Source: Goekera deserti | GTDB taxonomy: Bacteria; Actinomycetota; Actinomycetes; Mycobacteriales; Geodermatophilaceae | Reading direction: 5' to 3' | Length of the DNA stretch: 64,000 bases | Assembly (NCBI RefSeq): GCF_010685995.1 | Contig: NZ_JAAGWK010000028.1 | Location: 1-64,000 of the forward strand | Part shown: piece after piece, positions 26,945-37,062 of the stretch | Position numbering within the stretch: the first letter of the stretch is position 1 | How the letters are laid out: each line of letters starts with the position of its first letter | Position numbers and translations under genes: made by a program | The notes under the pieces: model-generated | What the model saw: only the letters and a program-made list of their open reading frames with translations | What the model was told of the DNA's origin: nothing | The model's database searches: none

Positions 26945-28248
26945 CAGGCGGACCAGGCCAGGCGCAGGCCGCTGAAGACCTGGCGGCGCATCGGGCGGTC
27001 CCAGTTGCGGAAGCTGGGCCGGGCCAGCGCCGACCCCACGGCCCAGGACGGGCCACGGAGCACCCGGTGGTCGCCGCCGAAGAACGGGGCCGAGTAGTCG
27101 GCGTAGAGCATCGGGGTGAAGCCCGGCCAGGCGGTGAACTCCGAGCTGGTCCACTCCCAGACGTCGCCGATCAGCTGCTCCACGCCGTAGGCGGAGGCGC
27201 CGGCGGGGTAGGCGCCCACCGGCGCGGGACGCAGCGCGGCGCCGTCGAGGTTGGCCAGGGCCGGGGTCGGCTCGGTGGAGCCCCAGGGCCAGCGGCGGCG
27301 CCGGCCGGTCCCCGGGTCCCAGGCGGCGGCCTTCTCCCACTCCACCTCGGTGGGCAGCCGGGCCCCGGGCTGCTGCTGGCCGTACCAGGCGGCGTAGGCC
27401 TCGGCCTCGAAGAACGTGACGTGCTGGACCGGCTCGTCCCCAGGCACGTCCTCCCGGACGCCGAAGCGCACCCGGCTGCCGTCGGGCAGCCAGCTCATCG
27501 GGCGCTCCAGGCCCGCGTCGCAGCGGTGCTGCCAGCCGCGGGTGGACCACCAGCGGGGCTGGTCGTAGCCGCCGTCGGCCAGGAACGCCGCGTACTCGGC
27601 GTTGGTCACCGGCACCCGGCCGATACGGAACGCGTCGACGTGGACGACGTGCGCCGGCCGCTCGTTGTCCAGGGAGAACGGCTCGTCCGCGGCGTCCACA
27701 CCGAGCACGAACCCGCCGGCCGGGACCAGCACCGACGTGCCCGCGACGCCGGGGCGGCCGGGCGGCAGCGGCGCGCCGGTGCCCAGCACGGGTGGGCCGC
27801 TGCGCAGCTGCACCGCCTGCAGCATCGTCTCGTCGTGCTGCTGCTCGTGGCCGGCCACCATGGCGAAGTCGAACGGGTCGTCCCCGGCGGCCGGGTCGAG
27901 GGTGTCCAGCCGGTCGAGCACCCGGCCGCGCACGTCGGCGCAGAACGCGCGCGCCTCGACCGGTGGCAGCAGCGGCAGCCGGGCGCGCACCGCGCGCGGG
28001 TGGGTGAAGGCGTCGTAGAGCTGCTCGACGTCCGGGGGCAGCAGCCCGGGCCGGGCCGGCTCGCCGCGGCGCAGCAGCCAGAGGTCCTCCTGCTGGCCGA
28101 TGTGCGCCAGGTCCCAGACCAGCGGGCTCATCAGCGGGTCGTGCTGGCGCAGCAGCTCCGGCTCGTCCAGGTCGGTGAGCCGCAGGGTGCGCTCCCGGGC
28201 CTCGGTCAGCTGGCGGGCGAGCAGCTCACGGGTGTCCGGCTCGGTCAT
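26944..28248 (-). CDS. egtB: hercynine oxygenase (sulfoxide synthase)
   Basis: A 434-residue non-heme iron enzyme that joins gamma-glutamylcysteine (or cysteine) to hercynine with oxygen. The DinB-like domain carries the iron ligands His49 ([11 protein letters not shown]) and His134/His138 (GHEQQHDE). The C-terminal formylglycine-synthase-like domain contains [34 protein letters not shown] and [17 protein letters not shown] precedes the ATG, which overlaps the egtA stop. Confidence 0.96.
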   Translation of the reverse strand: MTEPDTRELLARQLTEARERTLRLTDLDEPELLRQHDPLMSPLVWDLAHIGQQEDLWLLRRGEPARPGLLPPDVEQLYDAFTHPRAVRARLPLLPPVEARAFCADVRGRVLDRLDTLDPAAGDDPFDFAMVAGHEQQHDETMLQAVQLRSGPPVLGTGAPLPPGRPGVAGTSVLVPAGGFVLGVDAADEPFSLDNERPAHVVHVDAFRIGRVPVTNAEYAAFLADGGYDQPRWWSTRGWQHRCDAGLERPMSWLPDGSRVRFGVREDVPGDEPVQHVTFFEAEAYAAWYGQQQPGARLPTEVEWEKAAAWDPGTGRRRRWPWGSTEPTPALANLDGAALRPAPVGAYPAGASAYGVEQLIGDVWEWTSSEFTAWPGFTPMLYADYSAPFFGGDHRVLRGPSWAVGSALARPSFRNWDRPMRRQVFSGLRLAWSA

Positions 28249-29495
28249 CGCTCCTCCTCGGGCAGGCGGGTGGCGCCGACGAGGGCGGCCTCGGCGCCGC
28301 GGGTACGGGCGGTGTGCAGCAGGTCGTCGCCGGGGCAGCGGCCCTGGTCGACCAGGCCGGCCAGGGCGCTGACCTCCGGGCGCAGCGCGGCGGGGGCGTG
28401 CCGCTCGGCGAGCTCCAGGCAGCTGCCGGCGGCGGCGGCCAGCCGCGGGTCGGCCAGGCCGCGGGCGGCGGCGACGTCCCACAGCCCGGACACCGGCTCG
28501 CAGGCGTCCGCGGCGGCGTCCGCGGCCCGCGAGTCGTCCAGCAGCGTCGCCACGACGGCGGCCAGCGCCGGCCACCACGGCTCCGGTGCGGCGTCGAGGT
28601 AGCGGATCTCCAGGAACCCGCGCAGCCGCACGGGCGGGAACAGCGTGGTCAGGTGCCGGTCCAGGTCGGCGACGGTGGGCCGGCGCCCGGCCAGGGGCAC
28701 CTCGCCGCGCACCCAGGCGGCGAACGGCGTGCGGTCGGTGACCGGCAGCGTCCCGTCGTCGCCGGCCACCAGCATCACCGGCGCGGCCAGCGCGTACTCC
28801 GCCCACTCGGTGGCCGGGTCGCGGCGGCCCAGCAGCGGGCCGCAGCGGGCCTGGTCCAGGTCGCCCCACACCTGCTGGCGGCTGGACCGCCACCCGGTCT
28901 CCGCGCCGGCCAGCAGCGGCGAGCAGGCCGAGACGGCCACCAGCACCGGGCCCAGCCGGTGCGTCCGCTGCACCCGCTCGGTCCAGCCGGCTTCCGGGCC
29001 CGCCTCCAGGTTGACCTGCAGCGACGCGGTCGAGGTCATCATCGCCGCGCCCGCGGCCGGGCAGTGCACGGCAGCGAAGTGCGCCTCCATCGCCACGTAC
29101 CGCCCGCCGGGGCTGACCCGGCGGGCGGGCCGGAGCGGGTCGGTGCCGACCGGGGCCAGGCCGAGCCGGGCGGCGGCGAGCGCGGTGCGCACCACCGCGG
29201 TGTCCGCCCGCAGCGCGGCGACCGCGGCGGGCGCGTCGGCCAGCGGCGGGCCGGAGAGCTCGACCTGGCCGCCGGGCTCCAGCGTCACCCGGCTGCCCCC
29301 GGGCAGCGCCGGCAGCGCGTCGACGACGCCGGTGAGCCGGTCCCAGCCCACCCGCTCGGCCGGGGCGGTCAGGTCGACGAGGTGCGCCTCCAGCTCCAGG
29401 CCCACCGGGCCCGGGACGGTGTCGCGCAGCGCGCCGGTCGCGACGTGCTCGAGCGCGCCGTCGAGGTCGAGCGTTCGGGACGGGCTGGACAGCAT
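28245..29495 (-). CDS. egtA: glutamate-cysteine ligase of ergothioneine synthesis
   Basis: A 416-residue GCS2-type ligase that makes gamma-glutamylcysteine. [38 protein letters not shown] and [14 protein letters not shown] are the expected ATP/glutamate-binding motifs. The ATG at 29495 was chosen because GGAGGGGGC lies just upstream; the longer frame to 29597 is a Pro/Arg-rich non-family leader. It is the first gene of egtABCDE. The 130 bp upstream, before the anti-sigma gene on the same strand, must hold the operon promoter if it has its own. Confidence 0.94.
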   Translation of the reverse strand: MLSSPSRTLDLDGALEHVATGALRDTVPGPVGLELEAHLVDLTAPAERVGWDRLTGVVDALPALPGGSRVTLEPGGQVELSGPPLADAPAAVAALRADTAVVRTALAAARLGLAPVGTDPLRPARRVSPGGRYVAMEAHFAAVHCPAAGAAMMTSTASLQVNLEAGPEAGWTERVQRTHRLGPVLVAVSACSPLLAGAETGWRSSRQQVWGDLDQARCGPLLGRRDPATEWAEYALAAPVMLVAGDDGTLPVTDRTPFAAWVRGEVPLAGRRPTVADLDRHLTTLFPPVRLRGFLEIRYLDAAPEPWWPALAAVVATLLDDSRAADAAADACEPVSGLWDVAAARGLADPRLAAAAGSCLELAERHAPAALRPEVSALAGLVDQGRCPGDDLLHTARTRGAEAALVGATRLPEEER

Positions 29496-29625
29496 GGCCG
29501 TGCCCCCTCCAGGTCCGGACCGGTCAGGATCGACCGCGGGTCGGTGCGGGGGCGGCTGAGCTCGTGGAGCGGGCCGTCCTCGGGCTCCATCCTCCACGCC
29601 GGAGCGGATCTGACAAGCCCGGGCG

Positions 29626-30417
29626 TCAGAGCTCGCCGCGGGCGATGGAGAACGCGGAGTGCGCGGGGTCGCCGTCCACCGCCTCCCGGGACACGTCCAC
29701 GGTGCGGAACACCGAGGTGTCCACGCCGTCCGGCACGGGCAGCGCCGTCTGCCCGCCGTCGAGCACGCCGAGGGCGATCATCCGCTGGCTGGCCGGGTCC
29801 AGCAGCCACACCTCGAAGTAGTCGCCGCCGGTCGGTCGGACCGTCAGCCGGACGTCGAGCACCCTCGACTCGTCGTCCCGCACCCGCAGCACGGCCTCGC
29901 CGGAGGCGTCCGAGCCGCCGTAGGGCGACAGCCCCGCCGCGGCGACGGTCACCGCGTCGTCCGAGCGGCCGACGAGTGCCGCCCCGGAGGCACCCACCAC
30001 GATCCCGACGGCCAGCGACGCCGCGACCGCGGCCAGCCACCGGCGGCGGGCGCGACGGCGCAGGGCCAGCTCGTCCACCGGGGGGTCGGCGGGCGGGCGG
30101 GGCGCTGCGGCGGTGGGGGCCGGCGGCGGGGGGGCTCCCGGGGCGCCACCGGCGGCGGCCGACGCGGCCAGCACCTCCGGCCGGGGGGTCGCCGAGACGC
30201 CGGTGGCGGCGGCGATCGCCGACCAGACGGCCGGCGGCGGCAGCACCGCCGGCGCGGTCGCGGGCCGGGGCAGCGCCGTCAGGGTGTCCACGCCGCGGCG
30301 CAGCGAGCCCACCTCGGCCGAGCAGGCACCGCAGGAGGCCAGGTGCGCGTCCTGGTCGGGCGTCAGCGGCTCCGACAGGGCCGCCAACGCCAGCTCCTCA
30401 CGAGTGCAGTGCTGCAC
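29626..30417 (-). CDS. RskA-like zinc anti-sigma factor
   Basis: A 263-residue membrane anti-sigma factor. A ZAS-type motif at the N-terminus (Cys near position 4, then HLASCGAC near 25) binds the partner sigma factor. A long Pro/Ala-rich linker leads to one membrane helix (WLAAVAASLAVGIVVGASGAALV), and an extracytoplasmic RskA-type domain contains GDYFEVWLLDPASQRMIALGVLDG. GTG at 30417 was chosen because GGAGG lies 6 nt upstream. It overlaps the sigma gene by 20 nt, the classic arrangement for a cognate pair. Release probably occurs by regulated proteolysis, as for other RskA proteins. Confidence 0.88.
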   Translation of the reverse strand: MQHCTREELALAALSEPLTPDQDAHLASCGACSAEVGSLRRGVDTLTALPRPATAPAVLPPPAVWSAIAAATGVSATPRPEVLAASAAAGGAPGAPPPPAPTAAAPRPPADPPVDELALRRRARRRWLAAVAASLAVGIVVGASGAALVGRSDDAVTVAAAGLSPYGGSDASGEAVLRVRDDESRVLDVRLTVRPTGGDYFEVWLLDPASQRMIALGVLDGGQTALPVPDGVDTSVFRTVDVSREAVDGDPAHSAFSIARGEL

Positions 30418-31027
30418 CGTCGACCTCCAATCGGCTCCGCAGGCGTTCGAGGGAACGGCGGATGTGGGACTTGACCGTGCCGAGCGGGATCCCGGTGCGC
30501 TCGGCGATCTGCGCATGGGTCAGGTCCTCGAAGAACGCCAGCTCCAGGATGCCCCGCTGCGGTTGGCCCAGCCGTTCCAGCTCGGCGATCACCAGCACGC
30601 GGTCGGTCACCGCGGTGTCCAGCCCGGCGTCGACGTCGCCGGTGGGTTGCAGGCGGGCCGAGCTGAGGGCGGCGTCGGACTCCCGGCGCTGCCGCTCCCG
30701 GCGCACCCAGGCGTCGGCGATCCGGTGCCGGCAGATGCCCACCAGCCAGGCGGGCAGCGGGCCGGCGTCGGGCCGGTAGCCGGCCCGCCCGTTCCACGCC
30801 GACACGAAGCTCTGCTGGAGCACGTCCTCGGCGTCCGGCCCGGCGCCCAGCGCCCGCACCGCCAGCCCGTACAGCTGCGGGCCCCACCGCTCGTAGGCCC
30901 AGGCCAGGGCGCGCTCGTCGCCGGCGGCGAACCTGCGGGCGACCTCCCCGTCGTCCGGCTCGGGCGGGTGCGGCAGCCCGGTCACCGCGTTGCCCGCCAC
31001 GAGGGGCACGCTATGCGCCACGGCCAC
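30398..31027 (-). CDS. ECF RNA polymerase sigma factor
   Basis: A 209-residue group 4 sigma factor. Region 2 is recognisable in RRFAAGDERALAWAYERWGPQLYGLAVRALGAGPDAEDVLQQSFVSAWNG, and region 4 in LEFFEDLTHAQ-like sequence with the helix-turn-helix TGIPLGTVKSHIRRSLERLRSRL. It begins with GTG at 31027 and is followed by its overlapping anti-sigma gene. It probably drives the sortase/DUF4397 genes just upstream on the same strand as well as its own operon; that is inference from position. Confidence 0.93.
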   Translation of the reverse strand: MAVAHSVPLVAGNAVTGLPHPPEPDDGEVARRFAAGDERALAWAYERWGPQLYGLAVRALGAGPDAEDVLQQSFVSAWNGRAGYRPDAGPLPAWLVGICRHRIADAWVRRERQRRESDAALSSARLQPTGDVDAGLDTAVTDRVLVIAELERLGQPQRGILELAFFEDLTHAQIAERTGIPLGTVKSHIRRSLERLRSRLEVDGAALHS

Positions 31028-31052
31028 GGCCGCACACCCCCTGCCCCACGGC

Positions 31053-31724
31053 TCACGCCGGTTCTGCGACGACGACGACGTTGTCCCGGTAGCTGCCCGT
31101 GTCGGGCTGGAACGGCCCGCCGCAGGTGATCAGCACCAGGCGCGGGGGCCCGTCCCGGGCGAAGAGCTGGTCGCGGGGCAGCTCCTGCTTCACGAACTCC
31201 TGGCGGGCCACCACCCGCCACCGGGTGGTGGCGCCGTCGGCGGCGGTGACGGTCACCTCGTCGCCGACCTCGGTCGACCGCACCGGGGCCATCGCGCCCA
31301 GGCCGTCGGTCGCGCTGTCGACGTGCCCGGCGAGCACCGCCGACCCGGGCTGGCCGGGGGCGGGCCCGAACCGGTACCAGCCGACCCGGTCGACATCGCG
31401 CGGGACGCTCATCGAGCCGTCGGGCTCGACGCCCACCGGGTCCACGGCGGCGTCCACGCCCACCCCGGGGACCGACAGGCCCACCGGGGCGGGCACCTCC
31501 ACCGGCGGGGTCGGGGACGCGTCCCGCACCGGCACCGGCGGCGGTGCTTGCCCCGCCGGGCCGGACGGGGGCGCCGGGTCCAGGACGGGTGCCGGGGCGG
31601 GGCTGTCGAGCACCTGCTCGACCGGGGGGCCCGCCGCCGCCGGCGGCCTGCTCAGCGCCCAGACGGCCGGTGTCCCGACGGCCAGGGCGAGACCGACCAC
31701 GAGCGTGGCGGCGGCGGACCTCAC
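31053..31724 (-). CDS. class F sortase
   Basis: A 223-residue secreted/membrane-anchored transpeptidase. An N-terminal hydrophobic anchor (AAATLVVGLALAVGTPAVWAL) is followed by a Pro/Ala-rich linker. The sortase beta-barrel carries the catalytic His in LAGHVDS, Cys in LITCGG and Arg in SYRDNVVVV. The short domain without a C-terminal anchor and the PGVGVDAAVDPVGVEPDGSMSVP start fit class F. GGAGGGA lies 6 nt before the GTG. It is adjacent to a secreted DUF4397 protein with a C-terminal membrane tail, its likely substrate. Confidence 0.93.
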   Translation of the reverse strand: MRSAAATLVVGLALAVGTPAVWALSRPPAAAGPPVEQVLDSPAPAPVLDPAPPSGPAGQAPPPVPVRDASPTPPVEVPAPVGLSVPGVGVDAAVDPVGVEPDGSMSVPRDVDRVGWYRFGPAPGQPGSAVLAGHVDSATDGLGAMAPVRSTEVGDEVTVTAADGATTRWRVVARQEFVKQELPRDQLFARDGPPRLVLITCGGPFQPDTGSYRDNVVVVAEPA

Positions 31725-31746
31725 GGGCGTCCCTCCGGTGACCGGG

Positions 31747-32565
31747 TCAGCCGCGCGCGGCCACGAGCCGGCGGCCGGCGAGCCCGGCGACGGCGACGCC
31801 GCCCAGGGTCAGCGCCACCAGCGGCACCGGGAGACCGCCGTCGTCGGCAGCGCCGCCCAGGCCGCTGTCCACGCCGGACGGCGAGGAGTGCCCACCGGAG
31901 ATCGTCTGCACGGCCAGCTGGTAGCCGGCGTCAGCCGAGCCCCAGGCGTAGACGATCGTCGAGGTGCCCTCCCGCAGGGTCAGGTCGGCCGGGCCGATCG
32001 CCACGGTGCCGGTGCCGGCCAGCACCACGTCGGCGGAGACGGTGCCGGCCCCGGTGACCAGGCTGGCCTCCTCCGGGTTCACCAGCCCGGGCACGATGAC
32101 CGCCCCGTTCGCCCGGACGTCGACGGCCGGTGCCGCCGCGGTGTGCCGGACGGTCACCCGGGCCTGGCCGGCCGGGACGGCCGAGGTGTCGTTGACGAAC
32201 GGCGTCAGCACCGGTGCCCCGGCCTCGGTGAGGTGGGCGACGACGGTCGCGTTCGCGCCGGCCGGGACGGCGACGTCCTGGGCGGCGGCGGCCGGCTGGG
32301 TGGTCGCCGGGTCGGAACCGGCGGGGTAGATCGCCAGGTCGTAGGAGCCGGCCGGCAGCGTGAGCGGGTCGGTCAGGGTGCCCGGCTGGAAGTCCGGGAT
32401 CAGCTCGTCGCCGTTCACGTACACGTCCACCGGTACCCCGGGGACGGCGTGCAGGACCGAGACGGTCGCGTCGCCCTCGGCGGCCAGGGCGGGGGTGGTG
32501 CCCAGGCCCAGCACGAGGGCGCCTGCGGTGCCGGCGGTGAGGGCGAGAGCGCGGGTGGTGCGCAT
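31747..32565 (-). CDS. secreted DUF4397 protein with C-terminal anchor
   Basis: A 272-residue exported protein with two repeated DUF4397 beta-sandwich units: VSVLHAVPGVPVDVYVNGD in the first and VTVRHTAAAPAVDVRANG in the second. The signal peptide ends near PALAAEG. The C-terminus is a Gly/Asp-rich spacer, a GGLPVPLVALTLGG segment that starts a membrane helix, and a short RRLVAARG tail. This resembles a sortase signal but no standard LPXTG or LAXTG is present. GGAAGGA precedes the ATG at 32565. It lies directly upstream of the class F sortase on the same strand. Its function is unknown beyond being a likely surface protein. Confidence 0.87.
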   Translation of the reverse strand: MRTTRALALTAGTAGALVLGLGTTPALAAEGDATVSVLHAVPGVPVDVYVNGDELIPDFQPGTLTDPLTLPAGSYDLAIYPAGSDPATTQPAAAAQDVAVPAGANATVVAHLTEAGAPVLTPFVNDTSAVPAGQARVTVRHTAAAPAVDVRANGAVIVPGLVNPEEASLVTGAGTVSADVVLAGTGTVAIGPADLTLREGTSTIVYAWGSADAGYQLAVQTISGGHSSPSGVDSGLGGAADDGGLPVPLVALTLGGVAVAGLAGRRLVAARG

Positions 32566-32661
32566 GGGGCGGTCCTTCCTCGGAGGGGGTGCTTCACCCC
32601 TCCTTCCGCCGGAGGGCGCCGGCTGGATGCACCCCGGTCCGACCTCCACCCGCGGCGCCGG

Positions 32662-34560
32662 TCACCGGCCCGGTCGGGGCACCGACGTCAGCGGGATCGT
32701 CGCCGGCCCCGACGGCGCCGGCGGGGGCCGGGTCTGGTCGTAGGGCCGCACGGCGATCAGCGCGACGTCGTCCTCGCCGGCCTCGGGTCGCATGCGTTGC
32801 AGCAGCCGGTCGGCCAGCACGTCCAGCGGCAGCTGGGCCGCACCGGCCAGCGCGGCGCGCAGCAGGTCCAGGCTGTCCTCCCAGGACACGTGCCGGCGCT
32901 CGACCAGCCCGTCGGTGTACAGCAGCAGGGTCTCCCCGTCGGTCAGCTGCAGCTCGTGGTCGGTGCGCGCGGCGCCCGGAGCGACGCCCAGCATCGGGCT
33001 GGGCCGCCGCTCCAGCACGGTCATCTCCCCGGCGGTGTCCAGCAGGACCGGCGGTGGGTGCCCGGCGTTGGACCAGAGCAGCCGGCGGGTGGTGAGGTCG
33101 CCGGGCACCTGCTCGATCCGGGCGACCAGCACGGTGGCATAGGCGTCGACCCGCAGCCCGGTTGCGGCGACGTCGCTGCGGGCCAGCACCTCGGCGGGTC
33201 CGGCGTCCGAGTCGTAGCCGATGGCCCGGATCAGCCCGCGCAGCTGGCCCATGACCACCGCGGCACTGGAGTCGTGGCCGGCCACGTCGCCGATCACCAG
33301 CATCGTCGAGCCGTCGGGCTGGACGAACGCGTCGTACCAGTCCCCGCCGATCTGCGCCTCCTGCTCGGCCGGGGCGTACCGCACCACCACGTTGAGGTGG
33401 TCCGGGGCCGGCGGCGGCGTCAGCAGAGCCTCCTGCAGGCGGGCGGCGAAGTCGCGCTGGGTGGCGAACTGCCGGGCATTGTCCAGTGCGGGGGAGACGC
33501 TGGCGGCGATGGCCTCGACCAGCCGTACGTCGTCCTCGGTGTAGGGGTCGCCGCCCGCGGTGCGGACGACGGTCAGCACGCCCAGCGGCGGCTCGCCGCG
33601 CACCGACAGCGGCACCGACAGGTGGCTGACCGCACCCAGGGCGACCATGGCGTCACGCAGTCCCTCACCGCCGTGCCCGGTCGTGCCGGGCCGTGGCGCG
33701 TCGGCGCTGCGCCGGCCGTCGTCCGCCGTCGCCACCAGCTCGCTGAGGCCGGTGGCGGCGACCCGTCCGGGGCCGCTGGGGTCCTCGGTGCTCAGCACGG
33801 CCGCGGTCTCGGAGGCGGCGAACAGCGCCTGCCGGGACGGGTGCCGGTGCCGCACCGACACCGGGACGACGCGACCGTCGCGGCGGGCCTGGTACACGAC
33901 CGACACGTCGCCCAGGGCGGGCACGGCCAGCCGGCCGACCGCGGTGAGCACCGCCGACTGCTCCAGGCCGGCGCTGAGCAGCTCGCCGGCCCGGGCGACG
34001 ACCTCCGCCCGGGCACGCTGCACCTCCGCAGCGCGCAGCGACTCCCGCAGCGCCACCTCGGTGCTCACCACGCCGGCCAGCGTGCCGAGCACCCGCAGGT
34101 CGGCCGCGGACCACGCGCGCGGTGCGGTGTCCAGGGCGGCGAAGCTGCCCAGCACCTGTCCGTCCGGGGTGCGCACCGGGAAGCCCGCGTAGCCCCGCAC
34201 GCCGAGCTGCCCGGTCAGCGGGCTGTCCCGGGTGCGTTCGTCGGCGCTGCTGTCGTCGAGGACCAGCGCGTCGTCCAGGGCGATGACGTGGCGGCAGAAG
34301 GAGTCCTCCACCGACGTCTCGGGCGGTGTCCCGGGCAGCGGCGGCAGCCCGGGGTGGCTCTTCCACCAGGAGCGCTCGCCGTCGACGACGGTGATCATGC
34401 AGGCGGTGACACCGAGCAGCTCACGGGTCAGCTCGGTGAGCCGGTCGAAGGACTCCTCCGGCGCCGAGTCCAGCAGGCCCGAGCGCCGCACGGCGGCCAG
34501 CCGGCCGGCGGACCGCACGGGGTCGACGACGACCGGCAGCTCCTGCACGGTGCAGATCAT
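32662..34560 (-). CDS. GAF-domain PP2C/SpoIIE-type serine phosphatase
   Basis: A 632-residue cytoplasmic signalling protein. Two GAF domains (residues about 20-175 and 195-365) precede a SpoIIE/RsbU-like PPM phosphatase (about 385-610) with IGGDWYDAFVQPDG, VIGDVAGHDSSAAVVMGQLRG and LLLYTDGLVERR. Such proteins usually dephosphorylate anti-anti-sigma factors in partner-switching pathways in response to redox, light or small ligands. No anti-sigma partner is adjacent. It is divergent from the DUF309 gene with 64 bp between them. Confidence 0.9.
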   Translation of the reverse strand: MICTVQELPVVVDPVRSAGRLAAVRRSGLLDSAPEESFDRLTELTRELLGVTACMITVVDGERSWWKSHPGLPPLPGTPPETSVEDSFCRHVIALDDALVLDDSSADERTRDSPLTGQLGVRGYAGFPVRTPDGQVLGSFAALDTAPRAWSAADLRVLGTLAGVVSTEVALRESLRAAEVQRARAEVVARAGELLSAGLEQSAVLTAVGRLAVPALGDVSVVYQARRDGRVVPVSVRHRHPSRQALFAASETAAVLSTEDPSGPGRVAATGLSELVATADDGRRSADAPRPGTTGHGGEGLRDAMVALGAVSHLSVPLSVRGEPPLGVLTVVRTAGGDPYTEDDVRLVEAIAASVSPALDNARQFATQRDFAARLQEALLTPPPAPDHLNVVVRYAPAEQEAQIGGDWYDAFVQPDGSTMLVIGDVAGHDSSAAVVMGQLRGLIRAIGYDSDAGPAEVLARSDVAATGLRVDAYATVLVARIEQVPGDLTTRRLLWSNAGHPPPVLLDTAGEMTVLERRPSPMLGVAPGAARTDHELQLTDGETLLLYTDGLVERRHVSWEDSLDLLRAALAGAAQLPLDVLADRLLQRMRPEAGEDDVALIAVRPYDQTRPPPAPSGPATIPLTSVPRPGR

Positions 34561-34624
34561 GCCCGCAGCCGTCCCGGATCCGCCGGTGTGGCCGCCGGCG
34601 CGGTGCCGGAGGAGGATCGCGCCG

Positions 34625-35119
34625 GTGGAGGACGTCGTCGCAGGCCGGGACCGGGACGCCGAGGGCCGGGCCCGCAACGCGCGACCGCGGGACGCGCTGG
34701 GCCGGGTGCTGCCGCGTGGCGCGGCCGGGGTCGAGCGCGCGCCGGAGGGCGTGCTGCGCACCCCGGCACGGACGGTCGCCGAGGCCCAGGAGCTGCTGGA
34801 CGCCGGCCGGCCCTTCCACGCGCACGAGGTGTTCGAGGACGCCTGGAAGTCCGGTGCCGAGGCCGACCGCGGGCTCTGGCGGGGCCTGGCCCAGGTCGCC
34901 GTCGGTCTGACCCATGCCGCGCGCGGGAACCACACGGGGGCGGCGACGCTGCTGGAGCGGGGGGCCGGGCACCTGGAGGCGGTCGGCGGCCACCCGCACG
35001 GGATCGACGTCGCGGGGGTGGCGGCGTGGGCCCGCCGCCTCGCGGCCGCCGCGGCCCGGGGCGGCGCGGTGCCGCTGGACCCGCCCCGGCTCACCGGCGG
35101 TGCCCGGGCTGACCGCTGA
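34625..35119 (+). CDS. DUF309 protein
   Basis: A 164-residue protein with a DUF309 domain over residues about 45-135. The signature is LLDAGRPFHAHEVFEDAWK followed by LWRGLAQVAVGLTHAARGNHTGAATLLERG, forming a small helical bundle. The first ~45 residues are Arg/Ala-rich. GGAGGA lies 10 nt before the GTG at 34625. The biochemical role of the family is not established. Confidence 0.83.
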   Translation: MEDVVAGRDRDAEGRARNARPRDALGRVLPRGAAGVERAPEGVLRTPARTVAEAQELLDAGRPFHAHEVFEDAWKSGAEADRGLWRGLAQVAVGLTHAARGNHTGAATLLERGAGHLEAVGGHPHGIDVAGVAAWARRLAAAAARGGAVPLDPPRLTGGARADR

Positions 35120-35180
35120 CCCCGGGGATGCGTCGGGTCACGTCGTCCCGGTCGTGGGCGGGTCGTCGGGAGGAGACAGC

Positions 35181-35503
35181 GTGCGGAGCGTCGAGGCAGC
35201 CGGCCGGGTCGATGCCGCGCCCGAGCAGGCGTGGCGCGAGCTGGTCGCCACGCTGAGCGGCCGGGCTCGGCCTCCCGGGTCGGCCAGCAGCACGACGGAG
35301 ACGGCGGCCGGCACGCTCGTCGGCAGCACCGCCCGCAGCCACTCGGCGGGCGGGCCCTCGTCGGTCACGACCGGACGCCAGCGGCCACTGGTCAGCGATC
35401 CCGTCCGGTTCGCGGCGTGTCGTCCGGACGGGTGGCTTCCGTTCACATCGGTCGCGTCGCCGCGGTGCCGGAGGGCCGGGCGCGGTGGGAGGATGACCCG
35501 GCC

Positions 35504-35507
<4 letters not shown>
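35181..35507 (+). CDS. short ORF coupled to malic enzyme, SRPBCC-like start
   Basis: A possible 108-residue ORF from GTG at 35181 with GGGAGGAGA just upstream. Its stop overlaps the malic enzyme ATG (ATGA), which suggests translational coupling. The first ~28 residues (VEAAGRVDAAPEQAWRELVA) look like the start of an SRPBCC/polyketide-cyclase fold, but the rest is low-complexity Ser/Thr/Arg-rich with no family pattern. It may be a decayed SRPBCC gene that has lost its original frame, or merely a leader ORF. Confidence 0.3.
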
Positions 35508-37003
<1,496 letters not shown>

Positions 37004-37062
37004 CCAGCTCCGTCGTCACGTGTGAGCTGCCGTGGTCGAGGCCGGAACCCGGGGTCGACCGC

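Noticed and set aside
31747-31830. A standard LPXTG signal at the C-terminus of the DUF4397 protein
   Set aside because: The sequence reads LPVPL, which lacks the Thr-Gly of the sortase motif, so it is reported only as an atypical tail.
31099-35112. A 1337-codon plus-strand frame across the sortase, DUF4397 and phosphatase genes
   Set aside because: It crosses several well-supported minus-strand genes and shows no family motif; only its last part coincides with another frame of the DUF309 gene.
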